A stretch of 64,000 nucleotides of DNA, taken from contig NZ_CP108427.1 in the NCBI RefSeq assembly GCF_035982055.1, forward strand, positions 186,001 through 250,000, given 5' to 3'. Every line of letters begins with the position of its first letter. The stretch's first letter is position 1. Shown here in pieces: positions 58,024-64,000 of the stretch. Source of the DNA: Streptomyces sp. NBC_01288. Lineage in GTDB: Bacteria; Actinomycetota; Actinomycetes; Streptomycetales; Streptomycetaceae. Below the pieces are notes generated by a model that was not told the origin of the DNA, did not search any database, and saw nothing but the letters and a program-made list of their open reading frames with translations. Both the position numbers and the translations under genes were made by a program.

Positions 58024-58856
58024 GCACCATCCGGATCGCGGCCGCGGCCGCCCACTTCGGCCGCGACCTGGAGTTCGACCTGGCCCGCGTCGCCAAACTC
58101 ATCGACGACGCCCGGAGCAACGGCGCCCGACTGCTGGTCCTGCCCGACGCCACCCTCGGCGGCTACCTCGCCGACCTGCGCCACCCCGACCCCCAGACCC
58201 TCCCCCCGGCCCTCAAGCCGGACGACCCGCTGATCCTCCAAGTCGCCCGACTGGCAGCCGAGATGGTGGTGTGCGTCGGCTACTGCGAGGACGGCGGGAC
58301 CGAGCGCTACAACGCCGCGGTCTGCGTCAGCGGCGACGGCGTCCTGGGCCGGCACCGCAAGGTCCACCTCCCGGCCGGCGAGGTCGCCGCGTACACGGCA
58401 GGTGACCGCTTCGACGCCTTCGACACCCCGGTCGGCCGCCTCGGCATGCTCATCGACTACGACAAGACCTTCCCCGAGTCGGCCCGTTCGCTGGCCCTGG
58501 ACGGCGCCGAGATCCTCGCCTGCCTCTCCGCCTGGCCCACCAGCATCACCAACCGCGCCCCGCGCATGGCCCAGGACCGCCAGGCCCGCCTCTTCGACCT
58601 CTACGACCAGTCCCGCGCCGCCGAGAACCAGGTCGTCCTGGCCTCCTCGAACCAGACCGGCGCCATGGGCGGCATGCGCTTCCTCGGCCAGGCGAAGGTG
58701 GTCGGCCCGGGCGGCGACATCCTCGCCCGCACCTGGTCCAAGGCCGGGCTCGCCGTGGCCGAGATCGACGTCGCCGCCGAGACCGACCGGGCCCGCCGCG
58801 TCCTGCGTCACCTCGACGAACGCCGCCCCGACGCCTACCGGGAGTCCCGTACGTGA
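58020..58856 (+). CDS. catalytically degenerate nitrilase paralogue
   Basis: The 278-residue protein aligns with the preceding nitrilase over its whole length (STxRxAAxAAxFGRDLE start, FPESARxLALDGAEI, RMGDI-type ending), and so arose by tandem duplication. Two of the three catalytic residues are changed: the Glu of LPE is Asp 43 (LPDATLGG) and the nucleophile Cys is Asp 146 (MLIDYDKTFPE), while Lys 114 (HRKVH) is kept. Both GAC codons were read directly in the sequence. No stops or frameshifts, and codon use is normal, so the gene is under selection as a protein. It may form a hetero-oligomer with the active enzyme, regulate it, or bind its substrate. It overlaps its neighbours by ATGA and GTGA. 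Confidence 0.87.
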   Translation: MSTIRIAAAAAHFGRDLEFDLARVAKLIDDARSNGARLLVLPDATLGGYLADLRHPDPQTLPPALKPDDPLILQVARLAAEMVVCVGYCEDGGTERYNAAVCVSGDGVLGRHRKVHLPAGEVAAYTAGDRFDAFDTPVGRLGMLIDYDKTFPESARSLALDGAEILACLSAWPTSITNRAPRMAQDRQARLFDLYDQSRAAENQVVLASSNQTGAMGGMRFLGQAKVVGPGGDILARTWSKAGLAVAEIDVAAETDRARRVLRHLDERRPDAYRESRT

Positions 58857-59938
58857 AGATCGCCCTGCTCAGCTACTCCACCAAGCCGCGCGGCGGGGTC
58901 GTCCACACCCTCGCCCTCGCGGAGGCCCTCGCGGCACTGGGCGAGGACGTCACGGTGTGGACCCTGGGCCGGGGCGGTGACGCGGGCTTCTTCCGCCCGG
59001 TGAACCCGACGGTCCGCGTCCAGATCGTCCCGTTCCCCGACGGCCCGCCCGCGGAGACCGTCGGCGAACGCATCCTGCGCTCCATCGCCACCCTCCGCAC
59101 CGCCTTCGACCCGACGCCCTACGACATCGTCCACGCCCAGGACTGCATCAGCGCCAACGCGGCCGGCCGCTGCGTCCGCACGGTCCACCACCTCGACCAC
59201 TTCACCACCCCCGAACTGGCCGCCTGCCACGAGCGCGCGATCGTCGAGCCGTACGCGCACGTCTGTGTGTCGGGGGCCGTCACCGGTGAACTGGCGGCCG
59301 GCTGGGGCATCGAGGCGCAGGTCATTCCCAACGGCGTGGCCTACGACCGTTTCGCCGCCACCGACCCGGCCGCGCGGGCGAGTTGGCGCTCCCGCCTCGG
59401 CCGGTACATCCTCACCGTCGGCGGCATCGAACCCCGCAAGGGCTCACTGGACCTCCTGGAGGCCTACGCCCTGCTGCGCGCCGCCCGTCCCGACGTCCGC
59501 CTGGTGATCGCGGGGGGCGAGACGCTCTTCGACTACCGCGACTACCGGGCGGGTTGGGAGGCGCGGGCCGCCGAACTCGCCGTAGAACCTGTGGTGTTGG
59601 GGCAGGTCGGAGAGGACGAGCTGCCGTCGCTGGTGGCCGCTGCGGACGCGTTCGCGTTCCCGTCCCTCAAGGAGGGTTTCGGTCTCGCGGCCATGGAGGC
59701 GTTGGCGGCCGGTGTTCCGTTGGTCGTGCGGGATCTGCCCGTGCTGCGTGAGGTGTTCGGCGGAGCCGCTCAATTCGCCGCCACTCCCCAGGACTTGGCC
59801 ACCGAACTCGGCCACGCCCTCGGGACGCGGGACCCGGCCCGCGCCGCCGCCGGGCGTGCCCTCGCCGCCCGCCACACCTGGGACGCGGCGGCCCGCAGCC
59901 ACCTCGACTTCTACCGCTCCCTCGACCAACTCGCGTAG
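58853..59938 (+). CDS. MSMEG_0565-family GT4 glycosyltransferase
   Basis: The 361-residue protein has the GT-B fold of family 4: N-terminal MKIALLSYSTKPRGGVVHTL, VIPNGVAYDRF (near residue 160), ILTVGGIEPRKGSLDLLEAY and the C-terminal nucleotide-sugar motif SLKEGFGLAAMEALAAGVPLV, where E-x7-E is present. MSMEG_0565 proteins are constant members of actinobacterial Nit1-type clusters. It starts at GTG 58853, overlapping the degenerate nitrilase, and ends the cluster. Its acceptor is unknown; it suggests that the product of the pathway is glycosylated. Confidence 0.88.
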   Translation: MKIALLSYSTKPRGGVVHTLALAEALAALGEDVTVWTLGRGGDAGFFRPVNPTVRVQIVPFPDGPPAETVGERILRSIATLRTAFDPTPYDIVHAQDCISANAAGRCVRTVHHLDHFTTPELAACHERAIVEPYAHVCVSGAVTGELAAGWGIEAQVIPNGVAYDRFAATDPAARASWRSRLGRYILTVGGIEPRKGSLDLLEAYALLRAARPDVRLVIAGGETLFDYRDYRAGWEARAAELAVEPVVLGQVGEDELPSLVAAADAFAFPSLKEGFGLAAMEALAAGVPLVVRDLPVLREVFGGAAQFAATPQDLATELGHALGTRDPARAAAGRALAARHTWDAAARSHLDFYRSLDQLA

Positions 59939-59958
59939 GCAGCACGGGTATCGAGCAG

Positions 59959-60480
59959 TCATCCCCGGTTCGCCAGCCAGGCCGCCGTGTCGTCGGGGCG
60001 GGTGAACCGGTGTGTGGTGAGCGGAGCGAAGCGGGGATCGCCGGTCCGGCGTTCTATCTCGCGGCGCCTGCTCATGTACTGGGACCAAGCCCACCAGACC
60101 GGGTGTTCCCGGCTCAACCAACCTGTCCAGGTCTCCCTGTTGCCACCGAAGACGCTCTCGCGGGTGATCGTGCGCCGGAGTGAGCGGCGCAGGACGCGGG
60201 ACATGATCACGCGTCTCGCGTAGTCGAGCCAGATCACGGTGTCGGCCTTCTCCCAGAGCAGATCGCGGACTTCGGGCGAGCCGATCGAATCGATGATCCA
60301 GCGGGGTTCGGAGGTGAGGCGCAGGACGTCCTCGGTCAGGCCTTCGTTGACGGTCCAGTCGGGGCCGCTGAAGTAGAGGGCGTCCATCTCGTGGTACGGC
60401 ACGCCGAGCCGCTCGCCCACGGCCCGTGCGAGCGTGGACTTGCCCGCGCCTGTCGCCCCGACGACCAAGATCCGCTCCAT
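59959..60480 (-). CDS. adenylate-kinase-like P-loop ATPase
   Basis: The 173-residue protein has Walker A VVGATGAGKSTLARAV (residues 6-21), a LWEKADTVIWLDYARRV stretch with the Walker B Asp, and Arg-rich lid segments (RRSLRRTITRE, RRREIERRTGD). It belongs with small AAA_17/18-type kinases often called shikimate-kinase- or adenylate-kinase-like. The substrate is unknown. It converges with the last gene of the Nit1C-type cluster. Confidence 0.82.
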   Translation of the reverse strand: MERILVVGATGAGKSTLARAVGERLGVPYHEMDALYFSGPDWTVNEGLTEDVLRLTSEPRWIIDSIGSPEVRDLLWEKADTVIWLDYARRVIMSRVLRRSLRRTITRESVFGGNRETWTGWLSREHPVWWAWSQYMSRRREIERRTGDPRFAPLTTHRFTRPDDTAAWLANRG

Positions 60481-60557
60481 CCACGCACCTTAGACCGGGT
60501 TCGAGCAGGCGGTACGCGCGGGACGGCGGGTCGACCGGCCTTGAGTTCAGGGCACGT

Positions 60558-61250
60558 TCACCACGGGAGGTTCCCCGATCGGTCGATGAACTGTCCCGTC
60601 GGCCCGTCCGGGCCGATCGTCGCGAGGGTCACGATGGACTCCGCGCCCTCGGCGACACTGTGTCCGAGGCCGCCGGTGAAGTCGGTCGCGGTCTGGCCGG
60701 GGTCCGCGGCGTTGACCTTCACGTCCTTGAGTTCCTTGGCGTACTGCGTCGTGAGCATCGTGACCGCGGCCTTCGAGGCGGAGTAGAGGGGCAGGGCGTA
60801 CCGCGACTCGATCCGCGCCGGGTCCTGGGTCATGGCGAAGGAGCCCATTCCGCTGGACACGTTGACGATGACGGGGTTCGGCGATGTGCGCAGCAGCGGG
60901 AGGAAGGCGTGGGTGACGCGCACGATCCCGACGACGTTCACGTCGAGCACAGTGCTCACGTCGGCCGCGGTGTACTCCTCGACGGGGCCGATCCTGCCGA
61001 GGACGCCGGCGTTGTTGACCAGGACGTCGATCGTTCCCTCGTGCGCGGCGACATCGGCGGCCGCGGCCCGGACCGAGGCGTCGTCGGTCACGTCGATCCG
61101 GACGAACCGGGCGCCGAGCGCCTTTGCCGCGGCCCGGCCGCGCTCGGGGTCGCGGGCGCCGAGGAGGACGGTGTGCCCCGCCTCGACGAGGCGTCGGGCG
61201 GTTTCCAGGCCGAGGGACTTGTTGGCCCCGGTGATGAAAGTGGTGGTCAT
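60558..61250 (-). CDS. SDR-family NAD(P)-dependent oxidoreductase
   Basis: From ATG 61250 (MTTTFITGANKSLG) the protein has 230 residues. The cofactor loop is ITGANKSLGLETAR, followed by IDVTDDAS, VNNAGVLGRIGP, active Ser in VNVSSGMGSF and YSASKAAV (catalytic Tyr and Lys both present), and ADPGQTATDFTGG. It is a complete classical SDR, unlike the one at 9332. The MmyB-like regulator gene immediately upstream in the same direction is a common partner for SDRs, so regulation by it is likely. Confidence 0.88.
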   Translation of the reverse strand: MTTTFITGANKSLGLETARRLVEAGHTVLLGARDPERGRAAAKALGARFVRIDVTDDASVRAAAADVAAHEGTIDVLVNNAGVLGRIGPVEEYTAADVSTVLDVNVVGIVRVTHAFLPLLRTSPNPVIVNVSSGMGSFAMTQDPARIESRYALPLYSASKAAVTMLTTQYAKELKDVKVNAADPGQTATDFTGGLGHSVAEGAESIVTLATIGPDGPTGQFIDRSGNLPW

Positions 61251-61402
61251 GCTGGCTCCTCCTGGTCCGGACAGCACGGTCGTGCGCCGTTCACGCACTT
61301 CATGCTGGGTCCCCGGAAGGGCCGGCGGGAGCTACGGGACTTCCTGGTACGGCGCGTACCACCCGGCGGCCCGGTCCACCGGACGAGGCGGAACGTGGGC
61401 CT

Positions 61403-62236
61403 TCATTGCTGCGGGGACATCCTCTGGACCCCGATGGCCGCGAGGAGTTCGAGTTTGCCGCGGGCATCGGTGCCGGGCTGCGGCGTGTACACCACGAGGC
61501 GGAGGTTGGTGTCCTGGGTGTTGAGGATGTCGGAGTTCAGGGCGATGTCTCCGACATCCGGGTGCCGGACGAGTTTGTGCGCACTCTGGTGACCGCCCAC
61601 CGCCCGGCGGCTCCACAACTCGCGGAACCGTGGGCTGGGGTTCAGCCTCGACACCAACGCCGCGAGATCGGGATCGTCGGGGTACCGGCTCGTCGTCGCG
61701 CGCAGGTCGGCGACGAGGGACTCCTCGAACGCCGCCCGCTCGGCCGCCGTCTGCCGGACCCGGGGCAGCTCACCCAGGAACTGCCGGACCAGGACGTTGC
61801 GGTCTCCCGCACCGGGGACCGTGGGATCTCCGAACGTGGCCGCGAACAGCGGATTCCAGTGCAGCAGCTGCCAGGTGGCGTCGTAGATCGCCAACGGGTT
61901 GCCGGCGAGCTGGTCCACGATCCGGTACAGGCTCTCCGGGATCATGCGCGGAACCCGGCTCGGATCCGCCGCGTGACCGGCCATGCGCAACAGGTGCGCG
62001 TGCTCGTCGTCGGACAGGTGCAGGGCGCGGGCCAGGGCCGAGCAGACCTGCGCCGAGGGCGTCGCCACCCGTCCCTGCTCCAGCCGGACCACGTACTCGA
62101 CCGAGATACCGGCCAGTGTCGCCAGCTCCGAGCGCCGCAGACCGGGGACCCGCCGGGGTGAGCCGTGCGCGAAGCCCACCGTCACGGGATCCAGCCGGTC
62201 CCGCCACGCCCGCAGCGCGGCACCGAGTTGATCCAT
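61403..62236 (-). CDS. XRE-family regulator with MmyB-like ligand-binding domain
   Basis: Starting at ATG 62236 (MDQLGAALRAWRD; ATG 62245 possible), the 277-residue protein has an HTH (VPGLRRSELATLAGISVEYVVRLEQG, about residues 25-50) and the MmyB-like domain (LAIYDATWQLLHWNPLFAATFGDP, RNVLVRQFL, and the terminal LRLVVYTPQPGTDARGKLELL). It is related to the regulator at 3005. It reads toward the SDR gene and is divergent from an ABM monooxygenase gene. The 146-bp shared promoter region shows no strong repeat. Confidence 0.87.
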   Translation of the reverse strand: MDQLGAALRAWRDRLDPVTVGFAHGSPRRVPGLRRSELATLAGISVEYVVRLEQGRVATPSAQVCSALARALHLSDDEHAHLLRMAGHAADPSRVPRMIPESLYRIVDQLAGNPLAIYDATWQLLHWNPLFAATFGDPTVPGAGDRNVLVRQFLGELPRVRQTAAERAAFEESLVADLRATTSRYPDDPDLAALVSRLNPSPRFRELWSRRAVGGHQSAHKLVRHPDVGDIALNSDILNTQDTNLRLVVYTPQPGTDARGKLELLAAIGVQRMSPQQ

Positions 62237-62382
62237 GCCCACCATCCTCCCCCACACCCCGCCCCACCGGGTGGTACGCGCTGTACCACGAAGCCCCGTA
62301 GCTCCCGCCGACGCTCCCCAGGGCTCAGTGTCGAGTCGTGAACGGCGCACAACGACGCTGTTCGGAGTCAGAAGGAGCAACC

Positions 62383-62706
62383 ATGACCACCACGTCGAAC
62401 CACTACGTCACCGTGCTGTGGGAAGCCCGGGCCAAGTCCGGGAAGGAAGCCGAGATGAAGGCGTTCATGACAGCCGCCGTCACCGCGTCACGCCACGACA
62501 CGGGCAACATCGACTACGAGGCTCACCAGGTCGAGGGAGAACCGGGCACGTTCGTCATCTTCGAGCGCTGGGAGAGCCGCGAGGCCCTCGACGGCCACCT
62601 TGGAGCACCCCGCATGCAGGACCTGGTGCCCCAGCTGCTGGAACTGATGGACGGCGGTATCGAGGACGGGATCCGCTTCCTGCAGCCGTTCCGTCCGACA
62701 CGGTAG
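62383..62706 (+). CDS. antibiotic biosynthesis monooxygenase (ABM/YgiN-like)
   Basis: The ATG at 62383 after AAGGAGCAACC gives a 107-residue protein of the dimeric alpha/beta-barrel ABM fold: VTVLWEARAKSGKEAEMKAFM, then HDTGNIDYEAHQ and FVIFERWESREALDGHL. Members oxidise quinone-type compounds or act as oxidative-stress proteins without a metal or cofactor. It is divergent from the MmyB-like regulator, and the pair with the SDR gene looks like a small redox module. Confidence 0.85.
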   Translation: MTTTSNHYVTVLWEARAKSGKEAEMKAFMTAAVTASRHDTGNIDYEAHQVEGEPGTFVIFERWESREALDGHLGAPRMQDLVPQLLELMDGGIEDGIRFLQPFRPTR

Positions 62707-62839
62707 GCCGACAGCGTGGAGACTCCATGATCACGTGGTCCCGTGCCTGCTCTGCGTCCTCACCCACACCCGCCGCCTGTGGCCGGTCGTCCTTGACTAC
62801 GATGTGCCGAGCCCACCGGTCATTGGCAGGAGCCCCGCC

Positions 62840-63775
62840 ATGAGCAGTCCGCACCACGCCGACGTCTCCCTCGACGGGCTGGTGACGGGGGACGCCTTCG
62901 GCGACAGCTGGTTCACGCGGTCCGACGAGCCCGCCGAGGAGTTGTTGGCCGCGCGGGAACTGCGCCCTGTGCCGTGGTTGTGGACGGACGACTCGGCCAT
63001 GGCGTTCGTCCTGTTCGCCCATCTGGTGGCCCATGGCGAGGTCCGACCGGACGCTCTGGCACGGGAGTTCGCCGCCGAGTACGAGCGGGACCCGAGCCGG
63101 GGGTACGGCCCGTCCATGCACAGCATCCTGCGCCGCGTCGGCGCCGGCGAGGACTGGCAGGCGGTCACCACCGGGCAGTTCGGCGGGCAGGGGTCCTACG
63201 GCAACGGTGCCGCGATGCGGGTCGCGCCGCTGGGGGCCTGGTTCCGGGACGACCTGAAGGCCGCCGCCGAGCAGGCGCGGCTGTCCGCACTGACCACTCA
63301 CGCTCACCCGGAGGCCGTAGCGGGGGCGATTGCCGTGGCGGTCGCCGCCGCGCTGGCCGCCGCCGGTGCGGGTCAACAGGCCGCCCCGCGCCCCGAGTTC
63401 CTGCGGGAAGTGGCCTCGCAGGTGCCGGAGAGCGATGTCCGCTCCGGTCTGCTGGTCGCCGCGAACTTCTCCGGGCGGACGTCGGTGCGGCACGCGGCGT
63501 CCGTGCTGGGCTCGGGGATTCAGATCTCCGCTCCGGACACCGTGCCGTTCGCCCTGTGGTCCGCGGCGGGTCAACTGGACGATCTGCCGGAGGCGTTGTG
63601 GCAGACCGTCGCCGGGTGGGGCGACCGGGACACGACCTGCGCGATCGTCGGCGGTGTCGTCGCGGCCCGCACCGGCACGGGCGGCATCCCGCCCGCGTGG
63701 TGGGAGGCACGCGAGGCGATTCCCGCCTGGAGCGGCTGGGATTCACTCGCGGCGAGCGACGTAGAGAACGTATAG
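62840..63775 (+). CDS. ADP-ribosylglycohydrolase-family protein
   Basis: From ATG 62840 (MSSPHHADVS) the protein has 311 residues with the ADP-ribosyl-GH fold: GLVTGDAFGDSWF near the N-terminus, the metal site WTDDSAMAFVLF (T-D-D, near residue 52), YGNGAAMRVAPLG (near 114) and a C-terminal WGDRDTTCAIVGGVVAAR in which the D-x-D-T ligands are seen. These enzymes remove ADP-ribose from modified proteins or DNA, or related glycosidic bonds, with two Mg2+. It starts 133 bp after the ABM gene, behind GGCAGGAGCC. Confidence 0.88.
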   Translation: MSSPHHADVSLDGLVTGDAFGDSWFTRSDEPAEELLAARELRPVPWLWTDDSAMAFVLFAHLVAHGEVRPDALAREFAAEYERDPSRGYGPSMHSILRRVGAGEDWQAVTTGQFGGQGSYGNGAAMRVAPLGAWFRDDLKAAAEQARLSALTTHAHPEAVAGAIAVAVAAALAAAGAGQQAAPRPEFLREVASQVPESDVRSGLLVAANFSGRTSVRHAASVLGSGIQISAPDTVPFALWSAAGQLDDLPEALWQTVAGWGDRDTTCAIVGGVVAARTGTGGIPPAWWEAREAIPAWSGWDSLAASDVENV

Positions 63776-63801
63776 GCGGTGCGTCCGCTCTTCGACGGAC
63801 G

Positions 63802-64000
63802 TCAGCCCAAAACCGTGCCCGAGTACTTGTCGTTCTTCGGCCGCAGTCGGGAGAAGGCGCTCAACTCGATGGTGTGGCCTGTGTACGGGGCCTTGAACAC
63901 GGCGGGATACCGGTCGTGGTCCACGCCGTTCTCGGTCCGGTCGATGATCGTGCGCAGGAATCCGCCGACGAGGGGGCGTTCTTGAACTGGTTGCCGCTGG
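63802..64000 (-). CDS. 3' part of an unidentified gene, cut by window edge
   Basis: On the minus strand an open frame ending at TGA 63804-63802 has strongly GC-rich third positions and reads LRTIIDRTENGVDHDRYPAV and KAPYTGHTIELSAFSRL (in parts). I do not recognise the family. Further upstream the coding-like frame seems to switch near a run of five G (63972-63976, plus strand): before it, SGNQFKNAP is the better-looking reading. One missing base in that run would explain it, so a frameshift or a sequence error is possible. The start lies beyond the window. Confidence 0.45.
   Translation of the reverse strand, partial: QRQPVQERPLVGGFLRTIIDRTENGVDHDRYPAVFKAPYTGHTIELSAFSRLRPKNDKYSGTVLG

Noticed and set aside
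63779..63985. Plus-strand 68-codon frame at the window end
   Set aside because: Third-position GC bias favours the minus-strand frame over the same bases, and the plus-strand product has no recognisable feature.

Overview
The window is a stretch of a high-GC actinobacterial chromosome, most likely Streptomyces or a close relative. The signs are GC-rich third codon positions, many GTG starts with ATGA/GTGA overlaps, a very large SARP/NB-ARC/TPR regulator of the AfsR type, MmyB-like XRE regulators, a CGNR zinc-finger regulator and a Tat-type solute-binding lipoprotein. No rRNA, tRNA, CRISPR, prophage or insertion-sequence signature was seen. Several broken genes mark old rearrangements (10.1-11.2 kb, 48.3-48.6 kb).

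Layout. 0-15.6 kb is mixed chromosome: a DHA2 drug exporter, a secreted beta-propeller, XRE and PucR regulators, a methyltransferase, a DUF2975/XRE pair under a strong palindrome, an APH-type kinase, an MHYT sensor, an SDR lacking the catalytic Tyr, two gene remnants, a DrrC-like UvrA paralogue, and a divergent MFS/CGNR pair whose intergenic region carries two inverted copies of a 20-bp operator-like element.

15.8-38.0 kb is one large catabolic island. It holds an MBL-fold hydrolase; a tightly overlapping operon of 11 genes (oligopeptide-type ABC importer with an alpha/beta hydrolase inside it, amidohydrolase-like protein, CDA-like deaminase, creatininase-like hydrolase, aldehyde dehydrogenase, and an aminotransferase-V/sarcosine-oxidase fusion); a FadR-type GntR regulator; and a second operon (cyclase-family hydrolase, gamma-glutamyltransferase-like protein, copper amine oxidase, Rieske oxygenase, glutamine-synthetase-like ligase, flavin/2Fe-2S reductase). 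The same 11-mer TTTTGGATCCA followed 21 bp later by a second ATCC element lies in front of the MBL gene, the importer operon and the GntR/second-operon divergent promoter. This suggests one GntR regulon for uptake and oxidative breakdown of an unidentified amine or amide, possibly with gamma-glutamyl protection of the amine.

38.0-51.4 kb holds an AsnC regulator divergent from an MFS carrier, the AfsR-like regulator, an IclR regulator, aminopeptidase N, an alpha/beta hydrolase divergent from an ArsR-like regulator, a flavoprotein 3' remnant, an MMPL transporter and a small membrane protein.

51.5-59.9 kb is a complete actinobacterial Nit1C-type cluster (MSMEG_0565-0572 / Synechocystis sll0783-sll0787 families): MSMEG_0570 protein, flavin oxidoreductase, amidohydrolase, MSMEG_0572 protein, radical SAM protein, GNAT/AIR-synthase fusion, nitrilase-superfamily enzyme, a second nitrilase paralogue with active-site Glu and Cys both changed to Asp, and an MSMEG_0565 glycosyltransferase. 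The end of the window (60-64 kb) has a P-loop kinase, an SDR with an MmyB-like regulator, an ABM monooxygenase, an ADP-ribosylglycohydrolase and a partial gene at the edge.
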